The notes beneath the pieces are model-generated. The model was not told where the DNA came from and did not search any database. It saw only the letters and a list, made by a program, of their open reading frames with translations. Shown piece after piece: positions 1 to 5,417 of a stretch of DNA of 5,597 nt (its first letter is position 1; every line of letters begins with the position of its first letter). Origin of the DNA: Clostridiales bacterium UBA8153 (GTDB lineage Bacteria; Bacillota; Sulfobacillia; UBA8153); NCBI GenBank assembly GCA_003449495.1, contig DMHJ01000013.1, positions 1 to 5,597 of the forward strand. The letters run 5' to 3'. The position numbers and the translations under genes were made by a program.

Positions 1-1181
1 ACTGCCGGTACGATGCGGTTGGCCCCCACCGTCAGGGATATGGGCACGATGGAGCACACGTGTACCACGGCCAGGCCAGCTCTCTCCAACTCTTTCACCA
101 TCGTTGCGCCGCAACGAGTGCAGGTCCCTCAGGTAGAGGTCAAGATCACGGCGTGCACCCCATCATTTTGCAGTTCGTGGGCGATGGCGGTGGCGAACTT
201 TTTGGCATTGGCCACCGAGGTGCCGTTGCCCACCGTGGCATAGTAGTAGCGGTGCAAGGCCCCGATACGACCCTGCGCCTCCAGGTCGCGCATGACATCC
301 ACGGGCAGCACCCGGTTGGGGTCCGCGTTGGCGTAGACCGGATCGTAGCCGCCGTGGGCGGTTTCGTGGGTGTCCGCCCTGAGAGCGGCCATCCCTTCCA
401 GGTCGTATTTGCCGTACTTGGAGGCGCTGGATGATTCGATCCGGTCCGGGTTCCCTTTGGGAACGATGCCGCCTGAGGTGACCAGGGCCACTTGGGCTGC
501 GGATACCGCAGCCACGGGAGGTGCGGGAGCTACCCGGTCGAACACCGGCATGGGATACTCAGTGGTAAACTGCTCACCGCGCAACTTCTTGACCAGCATA
601 TCCACGGCCCGCCGGCTGCCTCGTTCCCCGGCGAAGTAGTTGACCCGTATGCCCCGGGGGAAATAGTTTTCCTCCTCCGGCGCTCCCACCGGCTGCTTCT
701 GACCCAGTTTCAACACCAGGCCGGCCATCTCCGGCAGCGCCTGCCGCATGCCCGCGGCGTTAGCGCGGGTCTTGACGAAGTACCCGTACCGCCCGTACAT
801 TTCCAGCCCGGGGTTTTCGCCGTACATGCCGCCCACCACGGGTACGCCCAACGACTCGGTGACCGCCTTAGCCACGGCACCGCAGGCGACCCCATACCGC
901 CCGGCATTGAACGCCGGCCCTACCACCACCACATCCGGGCGGAAGGCCGCGATCATGGTTAGCACCTGGTTCGCGGCCAGCTCGAGGTTTTCGGTGAAGT
1001 AGGTGTCCCCGCAGATCACCGTCCCCACTACTTGCCCGTGGCCGCCGAGGCCGGCCTCGAGACCCACGGCGGGTCCTATGGCCCCCGCCTTGGACGCCGG
1101 AGGAACGTGGGCCTGCTCCTCCCCGCCGATCTGCCCGAAGAATTGGTTCACATAGTGAACGACTCGGAACGGTTCGGCCAC
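1..1181 (-). CDS. grdB: Glycine reductase complex component B, selenoprotein subunit GrdB (C-terminus cut by window edge)
   Basis: Selenoprotein subunit of substrate-specific protein B, which with the GrdE pyruvoyl subunits activates glycine and moves the carboxymethyl group to GrdA selenocysteine in the cytoplasm. The frame starts at GTG 1181 (VAEPFRVVHYVNQFFGQIGGEE, typical of the family N-terminus), continues through an in-frame TGA at 129-131 and stays open to base 1. The TGA lies in TST-U-GTCTRCGATMV, the conserved GrdB selenocysteine context, so Sec is residue 351, with Cys354 and Cys357 close by. About 393 codons are present; the family is about 435 residues, so only a short tail is missing. 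An upstream ATG at 1235 would overlap the end of grdA and add 18 residues unlike the family; the GTG has AGGGAGGG 6 nt upstream. It lies 14 nt after grdA. Identity is near certain; the start is well supported. Confidence 0.96.
96..120 (-). promoter_or_regulatory. Putative bacterial SECIS element of grdB
   Basis: On the minus strand, a perfect 7-bp stem (TCGTTGC / GCAACGA, 111-117 with 101-107) closes a GGC loop (108-110). The helix is extended by CAC/GTG (118-120 with 96-98) across a 2-nt bulge. The loop begins 18 nt after the UGA and starts with G, which fits the general bacterial SECIS layout recognised by SelB. It lies within the coding sequence, as expected in bacteria. SelB binding is inferred from geometry only. 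Confidence 0.75.
129..131 (-). other. grdB: Selenocysteine UGA codon of grdB (Sec351)
   Basis: In-frame TGA between ILTST and GTCTRCGATMVKE. The reading frame remains open and family-like for at least 42 further codons, and a strong hairpin lies just downstream, so this is recoding rather than termination. Sec351 and Cys354 form a U-x-x-C arrangement. Confidence 0.95.
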
Positions 1182-1187
1182 CCGTCT

Positions 1188-1195
1188 CCCTCCCT
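1188..1195 (-). promoter_or_regulatory. Ribosome binding site that fixes the grdB GTG start
   Basis: AGGGAGGG on the minus strand, 6 nt before GTG 1181. It begins immediately after the grdA TGA stop (1196-1198), so termination of grdA and initiation of grdB are closely coupled. It favours the GTG over the upstream in-frame ATG at 1235. Confidence 0.85.
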
Positions 1196-1663
1196 TCACG
1201 CGTCTCCCAGGAACTGCTGGCGGATGGACCTGCACTCGGCTATGATGGCCTCCACGTCCAACACCATCTCCATCATACCTACCTGCTGGTCGTAAACGGC
1301 CGGGTCGACCTCATTCTTGATCTCCGGCTCCATCACGTGATACGCTCTGAGGCCCAACTGGACCCCGGCTAGTGGACCGGCAAAGGCCGGATCGCCGTTG
1401 GCCACGGTCTCCACGGCTAGCCCCGAAGCTTCCGCCTCGGCACCGCCGATGACCACCATGAGTTCGTCCTTGCCGAACTTCCCGGCGAGTTCCTTGATCC
1501 TGGCCTGGTTGCCGATGTCCATAGCTCCTGCCGATGTTCAGACAAAGCACTCGGTAGTGCTGAAGACCACTTCTGCCCCGGTGCTCTTTACGCACTCCTC
1601 GATGGCCGGGCCCGGGATGCCGTCCCGGTCCCCCAGTATGATGACTTTTTTATCGCCTAGCAT
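1196..1663 (-). CDS. grdA: Glycine/sarcosine/betaine reductase component A, selenoprotein GrdA
   Basis: Protein A is the small selenoprotein that takes the carboxymethyl group from protein B as a Se-carboxymethyl-selenocysteine and hands it to protein C, which releases acetyl phosphate; it is left oxidised and is re-reduced by thioredoxin. The frame runs from ATG 1663 ([20 protein letters not shown]) to a TGA stop at 1196-1198, 155 residues, close to the usual 155-160. An in-frame TGA at 1538-1540 lies in the signature TTECFV-U-TSAGAMD, so Sec is residue 42 and Cys39 completes the C-x-x-U redox motif. The C-terminal half ([18 protein letters not shown]..., [19 protein letters not shown]) also matches GrdA as I know it. 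A weaker purine-rich RBS (AAAGGGGG) precedes the ATG. It lies 32 nt after grdE. A caller that stops at TGA would leave only the fragment from Met48. Confidence 0.97.
1538..1540 (-). other. grdA: Selenocysteine UGA codon of grdA (Sec42)
   Basis: In-frame TGA in ECFV-U-TSAGAMD, the hallmark GrdA active site. The frame upstream (41 codons from a good ATG) and downstream (113 codons) both encode conserved GrdA sequence, which excludes a nonsense mutation or frameshift. Confidence 0.97.
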
Positions 1664-1695
1664 GAGCTATCCCCCTTTCCAGCTCGCCGCGCCGT

Positions 1696-2982
1696 CTAGT
1701 AGCCCTTGGTAGACAGGCGGCCAAAACCCAGTTCGTTGGTGGCTCCGGTGATGGCCTGGATCTCCACGACCACGCTGCCGTCCGGGGCTAGGCTGCCGTC
1801 AAAGCCGCCCGCGATTTTCTCCACCGGCGCTAGCTGCCCGATCACCCGCTCCATGGCAGGCAGGGCAATGAGGGCGTTGGCATTGCCCGCCGTCACCACT
1901 GCGTCGGCAGCCGGGTCTGCATCGGCCAGCGACTGGGAGGCGCCGTCCCGGCCCGCATATTCGTCGGTGACCAGCACGGTCCTGATGCCCCGGGCCTCCA
2001 GCTTCCTGCAGTTCATGATCAGGTCGGTATCCGGGTTGCCGAAACCTTCCTCGCTGATAATGACCCCATCCACCCCCAACATGGCCACCAGCTTACTGGT
2101 ATAGCTGGATGACCTCTCCTTGTCGACCAAAGTCACGTTCTCGTTGGTGATGACTACGCCCACAAAGTTGAGGTCCCGCCCGTGCCGGAGGAAGAGCTCT
2201 TCGATGATGGGGTTGTTCTGGTGATGGTAGGTGGTGTTCTTGTCGCACGCGGATACGCAGTTGCCGCTGACGATGGCGCCGTCCATAACTTCGGTGGGGC
2301 CGATCAGGGTCGGCAGCATGCTCTTGGCGTCCACGCCATAGACGTAACTGTCATGCAGCAGCCCCTGGCTCTGGAGCATGTACACGTAGGCCACCCGGGG
2401 CAGGCCCGGATAGCAGTCCGATGCCTGGCCGAGCGGGTGGCTCTCGAACACCCTCAGCTCGTCGGGTGCCACGGACCGGCCCGCTTCACCGAGGTAGACG
2501 GCGGCCCGTAGCCCGGCCAGGCGGAGCGCTTCCTCGTGTTCTCTCTGGGTCAGCCCGGACCGCACCCGGCAGTCTAGCACCAGGTTGACCGTTTGGGAGA
2601 ACGGCGTGTACTCTGCGCCGGCCCCGCTCATGTCGATGATGCCCTCCTGGAAACCCACGACGGGGCCGACGGTTACCACTGCCATCCCCTTCAACACGTG
2701 GGTACGACCTTCACCGGTGGTGTGCACCCGGCCGGTGAACCCGGGGAAGCTATCGCCGGATCCGGTGACCTTGACCCGGGGCTCGATGACATCCTTCACC
2801 GGTACGATGCGGACTGACTCGCCCGGGCGCGCCACCTCCACGCTCACCGATGCCAACCGGTCGTCGACGCGCAGCTTCTCCACCAGTTCCTCCCCATGGA
2901 CATAGAGGACCCCCCGGTCGATCACGGTCTGTTCGCCCAGCCGCACATCCTTGATGAAAATGCTCCCCACCTCAAGCCGCAT
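1696..2982 (-). CDS. grdE: Glycine reductase component B proprotein GrdE (pyruvoyl-forming alpha/beta subunits)
   Basis: 428-residue proprotein of the two non-selenium subunits of protein B. Members of this family self-cleave at an internal cysteine, giving an N-terminal chain and a C-terminal chain that starts with a pyruvoyl group; the pyruvoyl carbonyl binds the amino group of glycine. The cleavage region is clear at residues 238-258: VSGN-C242-VSAC-DKNTTYHHQN. The N-terminus MRLEVGSIFIKDVRLGEQ is typical of the family and supports ATG 2982, preceded by a purine-rich AAGGGGG. The C-terminal half carries GVVITNENVTLVDKERSSS and EEGFGNPDTDLIMNCRKLE, usual in GrdE and related PrdA-type proteins. 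The gene ends with TAG, lies 28 nt after trxA and 32 nt before grdA. Glycine rather than sarcosine or betaine specificity is inferred from the glycine riboswitch and the grdX-trx context. Confidence 0.96.
   Translation of the reverse strand: MRLEVGSIFIKDVRLGEQTVIDRGVLYVHGEELVEKLRVDDRLASVSVEVARPGESVRIVPVKDVIEPRVKVTGSGDSFPGFTGRVHTTGEGRTHVLKGMAVVTVGPVVGFQEGIIDMSGAGAEYTPFSQTVNLVLDCRVRSGLTQREHEEALRLAGLRAAVYLGEAGRSVAPDELRVFESHPLGQASDCYPGLPRVAYVYMLQSQGLLHDSYVYGVDAKSMLPTLIGPTEVMDGAIVSGNCVSACDKNTTYHHQNNPIIEELFLRHGRDLNFVGVVITNENVTLVDKERSSSYTSKLVAMLGVDGVIISEEGFGNPDTDLIMNCRKLEARGIRTVLVTDEYAGRDGASQSLADADPAADAVVTAGNANALIALPAMERVIGQLAPVEKIAGGFDGSLAPDGSVVVEIQAITGATNELGFGRLSTKGY
2257..2259 (-). other. grdE: Cys242 codon, predicted GrdE cleavage and pyruvoyl site
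   Basis: TGC codon of Cys242 in SGN-C-VSACDKNTTYHHQ. By analogy with the characterised clostridial GrdE and PrdA proproteins, chain scission before this cysteine converts it to the pyruvoyl cofactor, giving chains of about 241 and 187 residues. The motif is seen directly; the processing is inferred from the family. Confidence 0.85.
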
Positions 2983-3010
2983 GGCTCAACCCCCTTCCCC
3001 CCGGCATTGA

Positions 3011-3325
3011 TTAGACCAGTGCATCGATGGTTTCTGCGATCTTTTCCGCAGCAATCTCGCCGGTCAGCTCGGCTACCTTCTGACCATCGCGATAGAACGC
3101 AATGACGGGCAAGCCCAGGACCCGCTGGCTCAGGGCGAGCCTCCGGTTCTCCAGCACGTTGAGTTTGCAGAACCGGGCCCGGCCCGCGTAGCGCCGGGCC
3201 AGGTTCTCCAGTTCCGGCGCCAGCGCTACACACGGCTCGCACTTGGGACTCCAGAAGTCCACCACCACCAGCCCGGTAGCTTCCAGCACTTCGGACTGGA
3301 AGGTATCCTTGTCCAACTCCAGCAC
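3011..3325 (-). CDS. trxA: Thioredoxin of the glycine reductase system
   Basis: 104-residue thioredoxin, the usual length for a single-domain cytoplasmic thioredoxin. It passes electrons from TrxB to oxidised selenoprotein A. The fold markers are visible: buried Asp23 in VVDFW, the redox pair Cys29-Glu-Pro-Cys32, and cis-proline in GLPV near residue 75. The active site reads FWSPKCEPC, not the common FWAxWCGPC; replacement of the second Trp and of the Gly is in line with the non-canonical thioredoxins of grd operons, and points to a partner-specific protein rather than a general thioredoxin. The start is GTG 3325 with AGGGAGGG (3331-3338) 5 nt upstream; the gene stops with TAA. It follows trxB after 64 nt and precedes grdE by 28 nt. 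Confidence 0.95.
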   Translation of the reverse strand: MLELDKDTFQSEVLEATGLVVVDFWSPKCEPCVALAPELENLARRYAGRARFCKLNVLENRRLALSQRVLGLPVIAFYRDGQKVAELTGEIAAEKIAETIDALV

Positions 3326-3353
3326 GTTCTCCCTCCCTCATCCCGTCCCGGTT

Positions 3354-3379
3354 GCCCGGGCCGTCCTCGGCCGCCGGGC
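3354..3379 (-). other. GC-rich hairpin in the trxB-trxA gap
   Basis: GCCCGG and CCGGGC (3374-3379 with 3354-3359) are perfectly complementary within the 64-nt gap; an alternative inner pairing of two GGCC boxes overlaps it. No U-tract follows, so it is not a standard intrinsic terminator. It could slow transcription or influence mRNA processing, or be chance in GC-rich DNA. Confidence 0.35.
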
Positions 3380-3389
3380 GCCGTCCCGC

Positions 3390-4592
3390 CTAAGTGGGAA
3401 CCCATTTCCGCAAGGTGTCGCCGTCCAGTCTCCGGGTCACTTCCCCGCCCTGGAACAGGAGGGCTAGTGGGACATCGCCTACACCGTAGCGGGCGGCGAT
3501 GCGCGCGCTTCTCGACACATCGATCTTGACCAACCCCACGCCGGGCCCCACGGCCGCCCTCACCTCATCGATGACACCCAGCCGGCGCAGGCTCTCCTCA
3601 CTCTGAGGTGACCAGAAATAGACCAGTACGGGAGAGGCAGCCTCCAGTACCTGGCGGCGGAAGCCTTCTTCCTCCTGCAGGAACTTCTCGGCGGCGCAGG
3701 CGGCGATGGCTCCATCCGACGCAGCGGTGATGATCTGGCGCAGCTGTTTCTGCCGCGCGTCTCCCGCCGCATACACACCGGGTACCGGGGTGTCCATGGA
3801 CTCGCCGGTGACTAGGTATCCCTGCTCGTCCAGTTCCAGAGCGCCCTTGAGAAAGCCGGTGCGGGGCACGGTGCCCACAAAGAAGAAGACCCCCTGGGTG
3901 GGGAGGGTACTGAGGGCACCGGACTGGATGTTGCGTACCACCACCTGTTCCACCAGGCCGTCCCCGCCGATCTCTTCCAGTACCGAGTTCCAAACCCACG
4001 CCAGTTTGGGATGGGCAAAGGCCCGTTCCTGGATGACCCGGGTGGCGTCCAGCTTGCCCGCCTCGTGGATGACGATGATGGTGACCTTGGCCGCGAACTT
4101 CGCCAAATACATGGCCTCTTCAATGGCGGCGTCGCCGTTCCCGACCACCACCACCTCCAAGTCGCTGTAGAAGTCCGCATCGCAAGTGGCGCAGTAGGAG
4201 ACGCCCTTGCCGCGAAAGGCCCGCTCCCCCTTGATGCCCAATACCCGGGGCTCCGCTCCCGGGCACAAAATGAGCGCCTTCGCGCGGTACTCGCCCTTCT
4301 TGCCGGTGACGACCTTATCCGGGCCCCGGAGGGAGACGGCCACGATTTCGTCCCGCACCAGCTCGGCACCGAAGTGCCGGGCCTGTTCCGCAAACCGGTC
4401 CATGAGCTCCGGGCCGCTACACTCCAGGACTCCCGGGTAGTTCTCCAGCTTCTCGGTGGTGGCCGCCTGCCCGCCGGCCCTGCCCTTCTCCACCACCAGG
4501 GTCTTGAGGCGCGCCCGGGCCGCATACAAGGCCGCCGTTAGGCCCGCCGGGCCTCCCCCTACGATAACCACATCCCACACGCCGTCTGCCAT
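3390..4592 (-). CDS. trxB: Thioredoxin reductase with C-terminal cysteine-less thioredoxin-like domain
   Basis: FAD-dependent disulfide reductase that reduces the neighbouring thioredoxin. Visible parts: FAD-binding GGGPAG at residues 12-17, redox-active Cys134-Ala-Thr-Cys137, second Rossmann motif GNGDAA at 151-156, and the C-terminal FAD motif GVYAAGDAR at 272-280. The reductase core ends near residue 305, where ordinary TrxB ends (310-320). Here about 90 more residues follow (roughly 310-400) with a thioredoxin pattern: PVLVYFWSPQSEES, LVKIDVSRSARIAARYGV, GDVP. Both active-site cysteines are serines (331 and 334), so this domain cannot do disulfide chemistry. In the nucleotide domain the HRRxxxR arginines of NADPH-dependent enzymes are replaced by HEAGKLDA (176-183), so the electron donor may not be NADPH. 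Start ATG 4592 has TAGGAGGAG 6 nt upstream; stop TAG. It lies 26 nt after grdX. Reductase identity is certain; donor and role of the extra domain are open. Confidence 0.95.
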   Translation of the reverse strand: MADGVWDVVIVGGGPAGLTAALYAARARLKTLVVEKGRAGGQAATTEKLENYPGVLECSGPELMDRFAEQARHFGAELVRDEIVAVSLRGPDKVVTGKKGEYRAKALILCPGAEPRVLGIKGERAFRGKGVSYCATCDADFYSDLEVVVVGNGDAAIEEAMYLAKFAAKVTIIVIHEAGKLDATRVIQERAFAHPKLAWVWNSVLEEIGGDGLVEQVVVRNIQSGALSTLPTQGVFFFVGTVPRTGFLKGALELDEQGYLVTGESMDTPVPGVYAAGDARQKQLRQIITAASDGAIAACAAEKFLQEEEGFRRQVLEAASPVLVYFWSPQSEESLRRLGVIDEVRAAVGPGVGLVKIDVSRSARIAARYGVGDVPLALLFQGGEVTRRLDGDTLRKWVPT

Positions 4593-4618
4593 GAACTTCT
4601 CCTCCTACCGGGTACCTG

Positions 4619-4984
4619 CTACTCGGCCCTCTCCCGGGACGCCAGCAACCACCAGTCCATGGCCTTCAGATCTTCTTGCGCACTCTCGCTCCATAGCCGG
4701 CCCGGCCGGCCCGTAAGCTGGGCGATGGCCTCCTCGATGGCAACCAGAGACTGGTAGTCCACCGGACCGTGGGTCCGCTCTACCACCACACTGCGGTACG
4801 GGTTACCGGGACCCGGCAGGCCACCCACCCGGGGGTGGGAGACCAGGCGCCATCCGGCATGGATGAGATCGCGCGCCCGCACCAGGACTTGCCGGGCATC
4901 TCCCTCCAGAAACTCCACGGGATTTCCCCGTTGCCGGCTTGCCACCAGATCGTTGTTGGTCAGCACCGTCCATGTTGCGCACAT
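4619..4984 (-). CDS. grdX: GrdX family protein, first gene of the glycine reductase operon
   Basis: 121-residue soluble protein with no signal peptide or membrane segment. I recognise it as GrdX from its position (between riboswitch and trxB) and from family-like stretches: N-terminal LTNNDLV, VEFLEGDARQVL, VRARDLIHAGWRLVSHPRVGG, PGPGNPYRSVVVE. Its biochemical role is not established; it is characteristically found at the head of grd operons. Start ATG 4984 has GGAGGG 6 nt upstream and the gene lies 48 nt beyond the last base of the riboswitch terminator U-tract; stop TAG. It contains one cysteine (residue 2) and no recognisable catalytic motif. The assignment rests on recalled family sequence plus context. 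Confidence 0.88.
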   Translation of the reverse strand: MCATWTVLTNNDLVASRQRGNPVEFLEGDARQVLVRARDLIHAGWRLVSHPRVGGLPGPGNPYRSVVVERTHGPVDYQSLVAIEEAIAQLTGRPGRLWSESAQEDLKAMDWWLLASRERAE

Positions 4985-5032
4985 AAGCTGCCCTCCGGCC
5001 GCCAGTGTGAATGAACCCCGGTTAGGCCGGTC

Positions 5033-5073
5033 AAAAAGAAAACAGAGTCAAGAGGTAGGGCCTCTTGCTCTGT
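5033..5073 (-). terminator. Intrinsic terminator of the glycine riboswitch expression platform
   Basis: On the minus strand ACAGAG-CAAGAGG (5061-5073) pairs with CCTCTTG-A-CTCTGT (5042-5055): 13 bp with one bulged base and a 5-nt loop (5056-5060). It is followed by TTTTCTTTTT (5033-5042). It sits between the aptamer and grdX, inside the leader, so read-through rather than termination is needed for expression. This is the layout of transcription-attenuating riboswitches. Confidence 0.92.
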
Positions 5074-5140
5074 CAATTCTCTCTGGACCCGGGCTCGCCC
5101 GCGCTATCGGGAGGGCGACCACGTCCGGCACCAGCCTAGC

Positions 5141-5250
5141 CTTCCAGAGCGCCGTCCGGAAGCGGTCCGTTTGCCTGAGAGATTCTCCCTCGATCCGGCC
5201 AGAACCCAGGGGTTGCTCCTTCGGCGCAACTTCTGATGCTCTCCCGCTCC
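5141..5250 (-). promoter_or_regulatory. Glycine riboswitch aptamer (single aptamer)
   Basis: The minus strand carries the conserved glycine-aptamer core in the right order: GGGAGAG (5239-5245), the hairpin GTTGC-GCCGAAGGA-GCAAC (5230 down to 5212), CTCTCAGGCAAA (around 5170-5181), GGAC, and the closing GCTCTGGA (5143-5150). P1 can form between GGAGCG (5245-5250) and CGCTCT (5146-5151), and P2 between GGAGAG and CTCTC (5177-5181). Only one complete aptamer is visible, not the common tandem pair. Followed by a terminator and the grd operon, it most likely acts as a glycine-ON switch, matching substrate-induced expression; the sign of control is inferred. Confidence 0.94.
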
Positions 5251-5300
5251 GTTCATCCGGCCGCCGGTATGTTCTTGTGGGAGCCAGACCATCCGCCAGC

Positions 5301-5330
5301 AGTATATGCCATGCGACTGGTCCCTGTCCA
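5301..5330 (-). promoter_or_regulatory. Sigma70/sigmaA-type promoter of the grd operon
   Basis: Minus-strand -35 TGGACA (5325-5330, 5 of 6 to TTGACA) and -10 TATACT (5301-5306, 5 of 6 to TATAAT) separated by 18 bp. Transcription would begin near 5293-5295, about 45 nt before the aptamer, so the riboswitch would lie in the 5' leader. It is the best promoter-like pair upstream of the aptamer. Confidence 0.7.
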
Positions 5331-5360
5331 ACTCCAAAAACCTCGGGAAATCCGGAAATT

Positions 5361-5378
5361 GTGCCGTGTGTCACGCAC
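5361..5378 (-). repeat. Imperfect inverted repeat upstream of the promoter
   Basis: GTGCGTG-ACA-CACGGCAC on the minus strand: 7 bp with one bulged base around a 3-nt centre, ending about 31 bp upstream of the -35 box. It may be an operator or the weak, U-tract-lacking end hairpin of an upstream transcript. No regulator can be named. Confidence 0.35.
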
Positions 5379-5417
5379 GTGCTCCGCTTATATCCCTAGA
5401 GCGCCACTTTGCACTAG

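Larger units (their letters stand above)
4985..5417 (-). other. Intergenic leader and control region of the grd operon
   Basis: This 433-bp gene-free stretch contains, in the direction of transcription, an imperfect inverted repeat (5361-5378), a sigmaA-type promoter (5301-5330), an unstructured 5' lead of about 45 nt, one glycine aptamer (about 5141-5250), a 67-nt linker with possible alternative pairings, an intrinsic terminator (5033-5073), and the grdX ribosome binding site. Open frames that cross it are non-coding shadows of the structured RNA. Confidence 0.85.

Noticed and set aside
129..1235. A complete 368-residue gene ending at the TGA at 129
   Set aside because: The TGA is the GrdB selenocysteine codon and the frame continues to the window edge; the start at 1235 adds residues unlike the family and overlaps grdA, whereas GTG 1181 has the ribosome binding site.
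1196..1522. A 108-residue gene starting at Met 1522
   Set aside because: It is only the part of grdA after the selenocysteine UGA; the true gene starts at 1663.
1538..1540. Nonsense mutation making grdA a pseudogene
   Set aside because: The position and neighbours (ECFV-U-TSAGAMD) are exactly those of the known selenocysteine, and both flanks are intact.
3354..3379. Intrinsic terminator separating trxB from trxA
   Set aside because: The hairpin is GC-rich but lacks a U-tract, and the genes form one functional unit.
3812..4525. A 237-residue minus-strand open frame inside trxB
   Set aside because: Its translation is Arg/Trp/Ser/Pro-rich shadow sequence in another frame of trxB, which has all reductase motifs.
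5251..5294. A second glycine aptamer upstream of the first
   Set aside because: No GCCGAAGG or CTCTCAGG core is present in the transcribed part upstream, which is too short for a full aptamer.
5048..5374. A 108-residue minus-strand open frame over the leader
   Set aside because: It crosses the promoter, riboswitch and terminator stem; the bases are explained by RNA structure and the translation resembles nothing.
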